Part shown: positions 1 to 9,015 of the stretch, piece by piece
Numbering within the stretch: the stretch's first letter is position 1
How the letters are laid out: every line of letters begins with the position of its first letter
Assembly: GCA_913058265.1 (NCBI GenBank)
Contig: CAJXPQ010000002.1
Coordinates: 62,001 to 126,000 of the forward strand
Origin: an uncultured Oligoflexia bacterium
GTDB taxonomy: Bacteria; Bdellovibrionota; Bacteriovoracia; Bacteriovoracales; Bacteriovoracaceae
Direction: 5' to 3'
Length of the DNA: 64,000 nt
Position numbers and translations under genes: made by a program
The notes under the pieces: model-generated
What the model was told of the DNA's origin: nothing
Seen by the model: the letters and a program-made list of their open reading frames with translations, nothing else
The model's database searches: none

Positions 1-1
1 T

Positions 2-433
2 ATGGAAGCCAATAGTAAAAAAATTGATGAGTCGCTTGCTACGCGAATTGATAATATCATGAAGGAAGAACTTGATGAGTTAAACGAGTTATCACCAATT
101 GAATATAGAACAAGAGTATCTGTTGAAGAGGCGAATACTAGAAACTTAGAAAATTTGAATCGTGAACTAAGTGAACAAATTGATGCTAAAATTTCAGCGA
201 CACTTCAGTCTGAGCAATTAAAAATGCAAAAGCAAGAAAAACTGAGTGAAGATATTGCGGAAGTTGCTGTTGCAGTTGAGGCTAGCGAAGATGAAAAAGC
301 AAGTACATTAGTTGCAGATATCGTAACTGGTAAAATTGTTGATCAAATGATTGAAGAAGGAATTGCAAACGCTGAATTAGAAAAAGACCTTAAGGCAGAA
401 TTTTGTGATAAAGCAGATAATTGTTCAAAATAG
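2..433 (+). CDS. Charged helical protein, possibly 5'-truncated
   Basis: The reading frame opens with ATG at the second base of the window, so no ribosome binding site can be seen and the protein may extend upstream. The visible 143 residues are rich in Glu, Lys, Ala and Leu and look almost entirely alpha-helical, with two Cys close to the C-terminus (about residues 134 and 140). No signal peptide or membrane segment is visible in this part. I do not recognise a family. A strong intrinsic terminator follows 26 bases after the stop and is shared with the convergent yjdM gene. Confidence 0.6.
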   Translation: MEANSKKIDESLATRIDNIMKEELDELNELSPIEYRTRVSVEEANTRNLENLNRELSEQIDAKISATLQSEQLKMQKQEKLSEDIAEVAVAVEASEDEKASTLVADIVTGKIVDQMIEEGIANAELEKDLKAEFCDKADNCSK

Positions 434-459
434 TATTTATAAAGTTTTATTTTATATAG

Positions 460-486
460 AAAAAGCCTCACTAAATGAGGCTTTTT
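460..486. terminator. Bidirectional intrinsic terminator
   Basis: An 11-bp perfect stem (AAAAAGCCTCA with TGAGGCTTTTT) encloses the 5-base loop CTAAA. The A run on one side and the T run on the other let it serve both convergent genes. Confidence 0.9.
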
Positions 487-494
487 GTTTGAGG

Positions 495-848
495 CTATAC
501 CTTCTTAACATACTCTGACTTGAGTCCCATAGCACCGAAGCCATCTATTTTACAGCTGATATCATGACCATCACCAGAATCAGGATTAAGTTTTATATTC
601 TTAACCTTAGTTCCGACTTTAACTGCATTTGATGAACCCTTAATCTTTAAGTCCTTAATAACAGTGACAGTATCACCATCTTTAAGCTCATGCCCATTGG
701 CATCGCGAATAACATTGGCAGCAGCTTCTTCTGCAGTAAGCTCAGGGCTCCATTCAAAGGCGCATTCCGGGCAGATCCATAGACTACCGCTTGGGTAGGG
801 ATAAGGAGATTCACACTTTGGACATGGATGTTGTTCTTCTTCGGACAT
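495..848 (-). CDS. yjdM: YjdM/PhnA-family zinc-ribbon protein
   Basis: The 117-residue protein has the size and plan of E. coli YjdM (formerly PhnA). An N-terminal zinc ribbon uses Cys9, Cys12, Cys26 and Cys29. A small beta-rich domain follows, with the family signatures [20 protein letters not shown] and a GSS-type turn. The family was once linked to phosphonate use, but its biochemical role is not settled. The start has a clear AAGGAAG ribosome binding site. The gene is convergent with the one before it and shares its terminator. The family call is firm; the function is not. Confidence 0.9.
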   Translation of the reverse strand: MSEEEQHPCPKCESPYPYPSGSLWICPECAFEWSPELTAEEAAANVIRDANGHELKDGDTVTVIKDLKIKGSSNAVKVGTKVKNIKLNPDSGDGHDISCKIDGFGAMGLKSEYVKKV

Positions 849-871
849 TGGTCTTCCTTATTTCACTCGGA

Positions 872-1576
872 TTAAATTTTATCGATAGATTTAGTAAGTG
901 GTATCTTTGCATGAAAGAATCTCACAACATCAGAGTACTCAACAAAGCCCCTATCTTTTCCACCTAAAAAGCTAAAGATAAGGCCAACCTCAAGCTCTCC
1001 TGGAGCACTTATAGTGACATCTTCATCTTCACAGATCTTAAGCTTCACTTTCATTAGATCATCGTGAGTAAGTGTACCCTGCTTTTGATCAGCAAAAACT
1101 TTTAGACGAGCAAGAGTTTGTGATCTTCTAATATCACTAACTTCAGTTCCACCTTTCTCAAATGTAAGGCCACAGTCATGAGCAACACCTCTCGCTTTAT
1201 GAAGCTTTGAAATATTCACGCTCATCATATTCGTAGTGCCTGGGTGAGTATTCTGGCCAGCAGAAACAAGCGTTGCAACGGCAGCACATTCAACCCATTT
1301 ACAGCCAAATTCTTTAGCCTTGGCGGCGATATTAAGAATAGAAATAATGATATCTGATTCTTTTGCTTGATTGATAGTATCTAATGTTCCTGAACGCTCA
1401 ATCAATCTCCAAAAAGGACATAGTATTTCTTTTTTCTCCACTCTTCGGCTTCCGTCATCGATACTTGGGTATTTCATTCTAAGTTCTTCACTTGTTGCGA
1501 AATCAGCAAGGGCAAAAGAGTTAAGAGATGAAAATGTTAAAAGAATAAAAAGAGTAAAGCTTAAAGAGTTTTTCAT
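872..1576 (-). CDS. Secreted protein, family not recognised
   Basis: A typical Sec signal peptide (MKNSLSFTLFILLTFSSLNS, cleavage near FALA, residues 22-25) is followed by about 210 mature residues. A Cys-Pro-Phe-Trp segment near residue 53, a Lys-Trp-Val-Glu-Cys motif and several scattered His are visible. The CPFW segment loosely recalls the haem-ligand region of family 2 haloperoxidases, but the match is too weak to claim. The gene lies 23 bases upstream of yjdM on the same strand, so the two are probably co-transcribed. The product is expected in the periplasm or outside the cell. Confidence 0.65.
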   Translation of the reverse strand: MKNSLSFTLFILLTFSSLNSFALADFATSEELRMKYPSIDDGSRRVEKKEILCPFWRLIERSGTLDTINQAKESDIIISILNIAAKAKEFGCKWVECAAVATLVSAGQNTHPGTTNMMSVNISKLHKARGVAHDCGLTFEKGGTEVSDIRRSQTLARLKVFADQKQGTLTHDDLMKVKLKICEDEDVTISAPGELEVGLIFSFLGGKDRGFVEYSDVVRFFHAKIPLTKSIDKI

Positions 1577-1692
1577 AATGGTCCAGTTTAGTTAAAATTT
1601 AAACCGAGATTAGCATTAATAGATGTGTTTAAGAAGCAATTATTATATACTTTTGTAAAGTCTTCAAAGTGAATTTAAAGGGTTAAACAACT

Positions 1693-2916
1693 ATGAACGT
1701 AAACGAAAAGTTTAAACTCCCTTGTGGTGCAAGTCTTCCAAATCGAATTGGCAAGTCGGCCATGAGCGAAAATATGGCAAAGCCAGTATTCTACCCAGGA
1801 AGAGAGTTTTATCAGGCTTACAAAACATGGATAGATGGTGGAACCGGACTTTGCATCTCTGGAAATGTCATGATCGATTCTAACCACTTGGGTGAAGCTA
1901 ATAATGTTGTGATCGAGAAAGGTCTCGATAATTTTAGTGAATTAAAAAGTTGGTCAAAAGCATCAGCAGACTCCGATTCTCATATATGGATTCAACTTAA
2001 TCATCCAGGTAAGCAATCTCCAAAGTTTCTAAATCCAAATCCAGTTGCACCATCTCAAATAAAATTAGCTCCGCCCCTTGATAATATGTTCAATGAGCCT
2101 AGAGAGCTAACGGAAGACGAGATCCTCGATACTATTGATCGTTACGCTTATGCGGCAAAGGTTGTTAAAGACTGTGGCTTTCAAGGAGTACAAATTCACG
2201 GTGCCCATGGTTACTTAGTAAGCCAATTTCTTTCTGGAACTCATAATCAACGAACGGATAAGTGGGGAGGAAGCATAGAGAATCGTATGAGATTTGTGGG
2301 CGAGGTCTATAAAAAGATGCGAGAGCTAGTTGGTGATTCTTTTCCAATAGGAATCAAGATGAACTCTGCCGATTTTAAGAAGGGAGGCTTCACACATGAA
2401 GAAGCAGTCTTCGTAGCAAAGTCTTTGTCCGACCTTGGAATTGATCTAATTGAAATCTCCGGTGGATCCTATGAAATACCAGTTATGACTGGGGCACCTA
2501 TTAAAGATAGTACTCAAAAGCGTGAAGCTTACTTTTTAGAGTATGCAACTGATATAAAGAAAGTCATCAAATGTCCTCTTATGGTTACGGGTGGCTTTCG
2601 AACAGGAAAGTTTATTCATGAAGCCTTACTTGAAGGCAATTTAGATATGATTGGCCTTGGTCGGGCACTATGCTTAAATCCGAGTTTCAGTAATCAGTTA
2701 TTAGCTGGTGAGAATGTTGAAAGTGAAGTTCAAAGACTAACCAGTGGATTTAAAATCATTGATGCCATATTTCCTCTGGAGATTATTTGGTATACAATGC
2801 AAATTCACCTTATGGGGGCGGGGAAATCGCCAAATCCGAAAGCTGGTGTCTATGGGGCTATTTTCCATTCAGCGATGGAAATAGGTATACAAAGTATTAA
2901 AAGAGTACGTTCTTAA
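1693..2916 (+). CDS. Old-yellow-enzyme family NADH:flavin oxidoreductase
   Basis: This is a 407-residue FMN-dependent TIM-barrel oxidoreductase. Family signatures visible are the QLNHPGKQSP segment, the GVQIHGAHGYLVSQFLSG active-site strand with the paired His-x-x-His, the following RTDKWGGSIENR motif, and a phosphate-binding VTGGFRTG near the end of the barrel. Members reduce activated C=C bonds or act as NADH oxidases; the substrate cannot be read from sequence. The C-terminus has about 50 residues beyond the barrel that look helical. AAAGGG 9-14 bases upstream supports the ATG. A DUF1330 gene follows after 16 bases and is probably in the same transcript. Confidence 0.9.
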   Translation: MNVNEKFKLPCGASLPNRIGKSAMSENMAKPVFYPGREFYQAYKTWIDGGTGLCISGNVMIDSNHLGEANNVVIEKGLDNFSELKSWSKASADSDSHIWIQLNHPGKQSPKFLNPNPVAPSQIKLAPPLDNMFNEPRELTEDEILDTIDRYAYAAKVVKDCGFQGVQIHGAHGYLVSQFLSGTHNQRTDKWGGSIENRMRFVGEVYKKMRELVGDSFPIGIKMNSADFKKGGFTHEEAVFVAKSLSDLGIDLIEISGGSYEIPVMTGAPIKDSTQKREAYFLEYATDIKKVIKCPLMVTGGFRTGKFIHEALLEGNLDMIGLGRALCLNPSFSNQLLAGENVESEVQRLTSGFKIIDAIFPLEIIWYTMQIHLMGAGKSPNPKAGVYGAIFHSAMEIGIQSIKRVRS

Positions 2917-2932
2917 TTTTAGGAGATTTATT

Positions 2933-3247
2933 ATGAATGATGTCCCCGTTTATATGGTTGTAAATTTAATAATCACAGATAAAGATGAATATAGAAAATA
3001 TGAAAAAGGATTCTTTGCGATTCTTAAAAAACATAAGGGAAGCTTTGTCACTTATGATGATAATCATATGACACTTGAAGGAACAGCTCCTAGAAGTGGA
3101 CGTATGATTATATTCAGTTTTCCTTCAGAACAGGCTGGAAGGGATTGGTTTGCAGATGCAGACTATCAGGCGTTATCAGAACATCGAAGAGCAGGAACAA
3201 AGATGGAGTTCCTTACAATGGTTCACGGATTACCACCAAGGGATTAA
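2933..3247 (+). CDS. DUF1330 family protein
   Basis: The 104-residue protein has the ferredoxin-like dimeric alpha/beta-barrel pattern of DUF1330: an N-terminal YMVVNLIITDKDEYRKYEKG, then the LEG turn, then a phenylalanine-rich strand and the WFADADYQALSEHR helix with its conserved Trp, Tyr and Arg. An AGGAG site sits 7 bases before the ATG. It follows the OYE-family gene closely, so both may act on the same small-molecule pathway. The family has no established reaction. Confidence 0.88.
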   Translation: MNDVPVYMVVNLIITDKDEYRKYEKGFFAILKKHKGSFVTYDDNHMTLEGTAPRSGRMIIFSFPSEQAGRDWFADADYQALSEHRRAGTKMEFLTMVHGLPPRD

Positions 3248-3255
3248 TTAAAAAC

Positions 3256-3972
3256 TTAGGGAAGAGCTGAAGAGATCTTAAACACTGGAAAGATTGTATC
3301 CACTTGCTTAGATATCGTCGTATCATCTGCGTATTCAGGTAAGCTTAAAGAGTTTCTTCTACAGTAGTCTTGGTAATATTCTTTTTTTGAAGGATGGTTT
3401 TCATTTACAGCATTTATCACATCAATATGACTTGGGGCAAGGCATTTGAGAATGATATTTATAAGATCTACTTGAGAAGTCAGATTAAGAGGAGAGTTAG
3501 CACTCTTGATTTCAGTCTTTCCTGATAAAGATTTTCCTGGGTGGCGATCATCACCATATAGTCCGCCAGCCCTGATTACGGTGCTGCTACCTCTGGCCAA
3601 AAGAAGTTCCTCACATTTTAGGAGAAGCTTTCCATTCTTAGTCATAGGTTCAGGCTTAGTTTGCTCTGTCACCTTACCACTTTGTCCATAAACAGATGTT
3701 GAACTAATAAAGATAATTTCTTGGCTGAAGTTACTTATAAACTGTTCAAATTTTTCAAATTTTTGAATTGATGTGGGTGTTAAGTTGAAAATAATGAGTT
3801 GTGAATTTAAAATCTCTTCGGGTATCTTTATATCATTGAAGTCAAAGAAGACTTCATTAAACTTTCCTTTTGGGCCTGAAAAGTAAGTACCTACGACTTT
3901 ATGTTCAAGTTCCACGAGTGAGTCATAAAGAGAGTTACCTAACCAGCCTAAAGCAATGATAGAAATTTTCAT
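3256..3972 (-). CDS. NAD(P)-binding epimerase/SDR-like protein
   Basis: This extended-SDR or YeeZ-like protein has 238 residues. The N-terminus reads MKISIIALGWLGNSLYDSL, a Rossmann GxxGxxG variant (G-W-L-G). A FISSTSVYGQSG segment corresponds to the usual catalytic Ser/Thr-Tyr region, and VIRAGGLYGDDRHPG is the family substrate-side loop. The protein is shorter than full epimerases, as YeeZ is. One base separates it from the upstream hydrolase gene on the same strand, so the two are translationally linked. Substrate unknown. Confidence 0.85.
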   Translation of the reverse strand: MKISIIALGWLGNSLYDSLVELEHKVVGTYFSGPKGKFNEVFFDFNDIKIPEEILNSQLIIFNLTPTSIQKFEKFEQFISNFSQEIIFISSTSVYGQSGKVTEQTKPEPMTKNGKLLLKCEELLLARGSSTVIRAGGLYGDDRHPGKSLSGKTEIKSANSPLNLTSQVDLINIILKCLAPSHIDVINAVNENHPSKKEYYQDYCRRNSLSLPEYADDTTISKQVDTIFPVFKISSALP

Positions 3973-3973
3973 T

Positions 3974-4789
3974 TTATGGCCTGGATAAAAAGTTTGCTAT
4001 CCATGAAGAACGACGACCATAAGTATAAATAATTCCTGGCTTGTGTCCAAATCTTGTTCTAACGACTCTCGTATTATTTGGATCAAAGAGGTTTATAAGT
4101 TCGTCTTGGTATTTTGGACGAATAACCGTATCACTATTTGTTTTAAAGAATAATAGCTTCTTATTTGCGTAGTTATCTTTAAAATTGATCGCTTCCACTG
4201 TTAAGTAGGTCTTGATCGCCTGAGCGTACTCATCGTTACTTTGAAAACCAAAGTATTCAAAACGCTTTTTTCTAAGTTGGCTCAACTCAGGTAATGTTGT
4301 TGTTGCCATAAGTTGAGATAAATTAGTCCCACTGGCAATGATTGCGGCCTTATCAATAAGATCAAATTTACCAACAGCAACTCCTGCATAGATACCACCT
4401 AAACTAGTACCTAAAATGCTTGAAGGCTTTTCAGAATACTTTAAAAAAGTCTCAACAGCATGAAGTCCTCTTAGTGTTCCTCTGTTGTGAACAGAGAGGT
4501 CTTCAACAGATGCTTCCATGTCATCAGTCCAGTTAACAAAGACAAATGCAGAAGTACCACGATTACATATTTTATTAGCATATTTCCCTTCAAGTAGGGA
4601 AACTCCACCAATTGGAGGCAGAATGATAACTTGTCTATCAGAGTCTCCCTTTGGAACAAAGGCCCTTATATGCAAAGAGAAGTCTTCACCATTTACAGGG
4701 TTTATAGATTTAAGATGAAGAACTGTTTGCTTACAAGCAAAAAGGGACGTGGAAACTAAGGCTGTGACTATTATAATTATTTTTTTCAT
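3974..4789 (-). CDS. Secreted alpha/beta hydrolase
   Basis: A signal peptide (about residues 1-19, ending SLFAC, which could also be a lipobox) precedes an alpha/beta-hydrolase domain. The nucleophile elbow is G-T-S-L-G-G near residue 129, preceded by the oxyanion-side VIILPPIGG strand. The late GHKPG segment can supply the catalytic His. The product should act in the periplasm or at the outer membrane as an esterase, lipase or amidase of unknown substrate. It is the first gene of a two-gene unit with the SDR-like gene, and it lies divergently next to a second exported hydrolase. Confidence 0.82.
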   Translation of the reverse strand: MKKIIIIVTALVSTSLFACKQTVLHLKSINPVNGEDFSLHIRAFVPKGDSDRQVIILPPIGGVSLLEGKYANKICNRGTSAFVFVNWTDDMEASVEDLSVHNRGTLRGLHAVETFLKYSEKPSSILGTSLGGIYAGVAVGKFDLIDKAAIIASGTNLSQLMATTTLPELSQLRKKRFEYFGFQSNDEYAQAIKTYLTVEAINFKDNYANKKLLFFKTNSDTVIRPKYQDELINLFDPNNTRVVRTRFGHKPGIIYTYGRRSSWIANFLSRP

Positions 4790-4933
4790 ATCTTCTTATA
4801 TCGTAAATGAATCTAAAATCAAGGCGTGTTTAACTTTAAGGTACTGATATTACCCTTGTTCTATGGACATTTTCTAGACAGCTCTACAACCCTTAGTTTT
4901 TTGTGCTATGAAATAAAAAACAAAGGAGTTTAT

Positions 4934-5857
4934 ATGAAATTTTTGTTAATTCTTATCACATTACCACTTTTAGCATTTGCTGATGGAAGTAGTCTGCTTG
5001 ATCGGGATACTGTTGTTAGTGATTTTGGAAACATTCGTTATCGAGCTCCGATAAACGATAATATTAACAAGAAGCCCATAGTACTTTTTCATGGAATATA
5101 TGGTGGAGCATCTCACAGAAGTTGGAGAGAATTAGTTCCTCTTCTGGATCAAGCAGGGGAAAGAGTCTATCTTATGGATCTACCTGGCGTAGGAGAAAGC
5201 GATAAACCAAAGAGATCTTATAGTCTTGCTGACATTGATACTTTTGTAGAGAACTTTCTAGTAGAAGTAGTCAAAGAGCGAGCAACAGTTGTTTCTGAAT
5301 CAATCCTAAGTAACGGTGTTTTAAAAATTAGCGCAAAAAGACCGGACTTAATCAGAAGAGCGATTGTTTTGAATCCCTCAGGAATATCGTCTTTAGTAGA
5401 CCCTCCAAGTGCCAGAGAGCAGGGCCTTTATGATAGACTCTATCAAAACGATAATGCGGCGATTGGATTCTACCAAAACCTATTAAACCCTAATTCTTTA
5501 AGATATTTTCTTGAGTTTGGTTATTTTGATGATGCAACGATTGATGAAAACCTAATAAAAGATTTCTTAGCTGTTAGGGATAATATTGATCAACGCTTTT
5601 TAACTTTGAGTTTTGTCGGTGGACAGCTTTACAGAAGCTTTGAAGAGTCTAGTGAAGGGGTATTTATACCGGTATTGGCAATCTTTGGAGCAGAGTATGA
5701 AGCTTTTCAGGATAATCCAATATCAACAGCAGCAGACTTTGAAGTTATTCGTCCATACTTTGACTATGTTGAGATTAAGGATAGTGGATCTTCAGTACAA
5801 AGAGAAAAGCCAGTAGATGTGGCAAAGAAGATTATTGATTTTGCAATTTTAGATTAG
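4934..5857 (+). CDS. Exported alpha/beta-hydrolase-fold protein
   Basis: The start chosen is the ATG at 4934, which has an AGGAG site and opens a signal peptide (MKFLLILITLPLLAFADG). The frame is also open upstream to 4826, but that part would bury the signal. The fold is clear from VLFHGIYGGASHRSWRELVP, the MDLPGVGESDKP loop and the RRAIVLNPSG strand. The nucleophile position reads V-V-S-E-S-I-L-S rather than G-x-S-x-G: a serine is present but both glycines are gone. The protein is 307 residues. It may be a divergent hydrolase or a non-catalytic family member. Confidence 0.8.
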   Translation: MKFLLILITLPLLAFADGSSLLDRDTVVSDFGNIRYRAPINDNINKKPIVLFHGIYGGASHRSWRELVPLLDQAGERVYLMDLPGVGESDKPKRSYSLADIDTFVENFLVEVVKERATVVSESILSNGVLKISAKRPDLIRRAIVLNPSGISSLVDPPSAREQGLYDRLYQNDNAAIGFYQNLLNPNSLRYFLEFGYFDDATIDENLIKDFLAVRDNIDQRFLTLSFVGGQLYRSFEESSEGVFIPVLAIFGAEYEAFQDNPISTAADFEVIRPYFDYVEIKDSGSSVQREKPVDVAKKIIDFAILD

Positions 5858-5866
5858 ATATAGTTG

Positions 5867-5890
5867 CGGGGAAGGTTTTCGCTTTCCCCG
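5867..5890. terminator. Weak hairpin between convergent genes
   Basis: CGGGGAA pairs with TTCCCCG across a 10-base interior that can add further wobble pairs. It lies just after the hydrolase stop and 7 bases from the end of the convergent gene. No T tract follows on either strand, so termination is only plausible. Confidence 0.45.
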
Positions 5891-5897
5891 TATTAAG

Positions 5898-6953
5898 TTA
5901 AAACTTTTTGGTGAAATTAAACTCGACTACTTCTTGATCAGTAACATACTCCTGTCTAACCCTAAAGCTCCAGCTTGTGTTCTTCATAAAGCGTGAGAAA
6001 GCATTCTTTCCCTTAACATCAAACTTACCCTTGAGTACAAAAGTATTATAATGTCCTGGTGTATCTGGAGTGGCAAAGCCGCCTGGATAGTTATAACCTC
6101 TAGGGTTAAAATCGTCAGAAATATAGTTATGTCTTGCCTCAAAAGTGACACTTTGTGGAAGGAACTTAAATAGTTTTCCTAATTCTGCTGCAAAACCAAC
6201 TGAGGCTTTAAGCTTATCAGTATCGACATCATAAAGAGCTTCAGTTAGAATTTTTAGAACGCTCTCAGTTGCATACTCTATTTCATAGTTTGATGCGAAT
6301 GAAATAAAATTTGTCCCATCATATTTTTCATATCCTAATTGCATAGTGTAGTTTTCAAAGACTTCTTTTTTCATTCGAATCTCAACATAGTCAAGATCCA
6401 GATCACGCTCCCAAATATTAGTTTTATCATTTTCGCCTAAAGCGCCGGCCGTGACTATAACTTCACCTAACTGATCAGTGTTGAGGATGACTCTTGCGCC
6501 GTCTATCCAGCCAGATGAGTCAAAGGCGGTAATAGACTTTAGTCCCTTATTTCTTTGAAGTGCACCAACTTGAAACTTTAGGTCTTGTGTGACTTGCTTC
6601 TGAGCATAGAGATTTCTTAGGCTAAAATTATCAATGACTTTATTTGCATCTGAGAATTCATTTTCTTTATTACTGTCATATAATCGATCAAAGCGAGAAT
6701 TAAATCGAGGACCATTACTTCCTACTCCTATTACTTCCCAGCCACCGTTAAGCTTTGCTCTTAGTTGGAGAGAAATATGTTTTTGCAGGAGAGTCTGATC
6801 TTTTTGAGTAATATATCTCAGCCTAGATGAGGAAGTACCTGAGACATCCCACTCTATAAGCTCGTCTTCGGCGTTCACTGAAGCGGTGAAGGGTGTTAGT
6901 GCAATTATCAAAAATGGAAGACTTCTCTTTATAAGCTCGTTTATCATGCTCAT
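5898..6953 (-). CDS. Outer-membrane beta-barrel (porin-like) protein
   Basis: The 351-residue protein has a signal peptide with cleavage near residue 28 (ASVNA). It then shows a run of amphipathic alternating strands such as FSLRNLYAQKQV, SVTFEARHNYIS and SFRVRQEYVTD. The C-terminus ends VVEFNFTKKF, a terminal-Phe signature for insertion by the BAM machinery. A G-Y-N-Y-P-G-G loop lies in the last third. The exact porin family is not recognised. Two start codons lie 6 bases apart (6953 and 6947); neither has a strong ribosome binding site. Confidence 0.75.
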   Translation of the reverse strand: MSMINELIKRSLPFLIIALTPFTASVNAEDELIEWDVSGTSSSRLRYITQKDQTLLQKHISLQLRAKLNGGWEVIGVGSNGPRFNSRFDRLYDSNKENEFSDANKVIDNFSLRNLYAQKQVTQDLKFQVGALQRNKGLKSITAFDSSGWIDGARVILNTDQLGEVIVTAGALGENDKTNIWERDLDLDYVEIRMKKEVFENYTMQLGYEKYDGTNFISFASNYEIEYATESVLKILTEALYDVDTDKLKASVGFAAELGKLFKFLPQSVTFEARHNYISDDFNPRGYNYPGGFATPDTPGHYNTFVLKGKFDVKGKNAFSRFMKNTSWSFRVRQEYVTDQEVVEFNFTKKF

Positions 6954-7135
6954 ATTTTAACGAATTTTAAGACTTAAATAGAGCCATAGTTATTAAGGGT
7001 GTAAAATCTATTATTTATGTCTAAAAATAAGACATTATTTTTTGTTAAGTCTCTGTCTAGCCACCTTATTACAGGGGGGCTCGATTTTTTTTTTGAATAA
7101 GCTAAGATTTATTAAGAATACTTAAGGAGGTTTTT

Positions 7136-8038
7136 ATGAAGGTACTATGCCTTTTATTGTCACTTACCATAACACAAGTTTTTGCGGCTGAAGCGCAGAA
7201 TATAAGGCTTGTTATTAATGATGGATTCAATAAAGAAGAAATAATGTTAGAGGGCGAGGTTAGAGGGATCTCTGTTATGGAGGATGTTCCTGTTGATGCC
7301 GCCACTGGTGAAAAGCCTACTAAGAAATTAATGCTTAGAGAAGCGATTAATAAGGATAGAGTTCCAGCGGTTGAATGGATTATTAATACTCAATACGGTA
7401 CCGCCCAAGTGAGATCAAACCTAACCAAGATACCAAATGATGATCTTGCAACAGAGTTTGAAATTCCAGCGGCGTCAGTAGAGGCGATTAGAATCTATGT
7501 TTCTTCTATAATTAATCGTAAACATGAAATTCGATTATTATTTGCTCCTTTGGAGTATGAAGCGAGCTTTGTTCCGGATGAAGATATTCTTTTTAATGGA
7601 GTTCAGTTTTTGGCCGGTAAGACAACCACAACTGGCTATAAATTTAACTCATACAGACTAAGTTATATCTATCACTTAAATCCAGATGGTAAAATGAGAT
7701 ACAGAATCGGTTTTACTGGTAAAATTAGAGATGCTTATACTCTTGTACGCCAAGGTGGTGTCGAAACAAAATATTCAAATGTAGGTTTTGTTCCGCTTCT
7801 TCACCTTGGAGTGAATATTATTCTAACAGATAAGATTTCATGGGATAATGAAGTTGAAGGTTCATGGGCACCACAGGGTTACGCAATAGACTTTAGAAGC
7901 TCAATTAATTATCAAATTTCTAAGAACTTTAGTATTAACACAGGTGTTGGTTATCTAGATGGTGGAGCTGAAAATGATAAGGTTAAGACCTTCTCAGATG
8001 TAGTCTTTGGATTTATAGGCATTAAACTAAAATTCTAG
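7136..8038 (+). CDS. Secreted, probable outer-membrane beta-barrel protein
   Basis: A very strong AAGGAGG site precedes the ATG. A signal peptide (MKVLCLLLSLTITQVFAAEA) leads a 300-residue protein. The N-terminal third contains acidic, mixed segments with a VDAATGEKP motif. The C-terminal half is made of alternating hydrophobic strands (FNSYRLSYIYHLN, GKMRYRIGFTGKI, IDFRSSINYQIS) and ends FIGIKLKF, a BAM-type terminal strand. The likely location is the outer membrane. No family was recognised. A 9-bp hairpin follows the stop. Confidence 0.7.
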   Translation: MKVLCLLLSLTITQVFAAEAQNIRLVINDGFNKEEIMLEGEVRGISVMEDVPVDAATGEKPTKKLMLREAINKDRVPAVEWIINTQYGTAQVRSNLTKIPNDDLATEFEIPAASVEAIRIYVSSIINRKHEIRLLFAPLEYEASFVPDEDILFNGVQFLAGKTTTTGYKFNSYRLSYIYHLNPDGKMRYRIGFTGKIRDAYTLVRQGGVETKYSNVGFVPLLHLGVNIILTDKISWDNEVEGSWAPQGYAIDFRSSINYQISKNFSINTGVGYLDGGAENDKVKTFSDVVFGFIGIKLKF

Positions 8039-8050
8039 TATATATTTTTT

Positions 8051-8073
8051 GGAGCTTAGTATCTCTAAGCTCC
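8051..8073. terminator. Perfect 9-bp hairpin after the beta-barrel gene
   Basis: GGAGCTTAG and CTAAGCTCC flank the 5-base loop TATCT, starting 13 bases after the stop codon. No downstream T tract is present on the + strand, so it may be a processing or stability element rather than a terminator. Confidence 0.45.
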
Positions 8074-8094
8074 AAATAGTGTTAAAATTTCTAA

Positions 8095-8934
8095 GTGACC
8101 AATTCAAAAAAACAATTAAACTATTTTATTACAGGTGTCTCTTCTGGCATTGGAGCTGAGCTTACTAGGCAGCTAGTCGACGATGGACATAATGTGTTCG
8201 GTACTGGAAGAAGAATTGCCGAGTTACTTGCTCTCCAAAGTGAGCTCATTACTTGTACTGGTAAATTTGACTTTGAGATTGGTGATGTTCTAGATAACGG
8301 TTTTTTAGAACAGGCAAAGATAAGGTTTGAGCAAAAATTTGGTGGAGAAATTGATGTTCTTATTCCAAATGCAGGCTATGTTTGTAGAGGGAATTTTACA
8401 GAACTGGGCGCAGCAGATTATAAGCATCAGCTAGATGTAAATCTTAATTCAGTTATAAGATTAGTTGATTTATTCATGGATAATATCAAATCAAACAAAG
8501 GACAAATAGTCTTCATGGGGAGCATGTTTGCCACAAGGTCCTTACCTGGCTTTAGCGCTTATACAATCTCAAAAGTGGGGATAAAGGCCTTGGCCGAGGG
8601 GCTTTTTTACGAGCTACAAGATAGTGGAGTCGCCGTTACATTAATAACACCTGGCTTTATTACAAGTGATATTCGTAATCGTGGTTCCAGAGGAATCTAC
8701 ACTCAACAGAAACTAGAGCAGACACCTCAATTCTTAGAGGTAGATACCAAGAAGGCAGTCTCCGTTATGTTAAAGGGGATTAAAAAGAAAAAACGTGAAC
8801 AGGTGGTAGGGTTCCATGCTGTCTTACTTATATTCATAATGAAGTACTTTCCCTTTCCCTTTATCTTTGATGGCTGCTATAGGCTTTATTTAAGCAAGCT
8901 TTCCAGATCAGCCGAATCATCTGAAAAACAATAG
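8095..8934 (+). CDS. Short-chain dehydrogenase/reductase
   Basis: This is a classical SDR of 279 residues. The cofactor loop is T-G-V-S-S-G-I-G near residues 14-21, NAGY follows the fourth strand, and the catalytic S-x13-YxxxK set is present as GSMFATRSLPGFSAYTISK. The C-terminal 40 residues are hydrophobic and basic (VLLIFIMKYFPFPFIF), as in membrane-associated SDRs acting on lipid-like substrates. The start is GTG at 8095; no ATG fits before the cofactor loop, and the ribosome binding site is poor. The substrate is unknown. Confidence 0.88.
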   Translation: MTNSKKQLNYFITGVSSGIGAELTRQLVDDGHNVFGTGRRIAELLALQSELITCTGKFDFEIGDVLDNGFLEQAKIRFEQKFGGEIDVLIPNAGYVCRGNFTELGAADYKHQLDVNLNSVIRLVDLFMDNIKSNKGQIVFMGSMFATRSLPGFSAYTISKVGIKALAEGLFYELQDSGVAVTLITPGFITSDIRNRGSRGIYTQQKLEQTPQFLEVDTKKAVSVMLKGIKKKKREQVVGFHAVLLIFIMKYFPFPFIFDGCYRLYLSKLSRSAESSEKQ

Positions 8935-9015
8935 AATCATTTACACACAAATAACTTAATTCTGACTTAATGTAGATTGTGTGACATAGTGCCCCGAAAT
9001 TATTATAGGATCATT

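Noticed and set aside
872-1576. Family 2 haloperoxidase
   Set aside because: Only a CPFW segment loosely fits the haem-ligand region; no second motif supports it.
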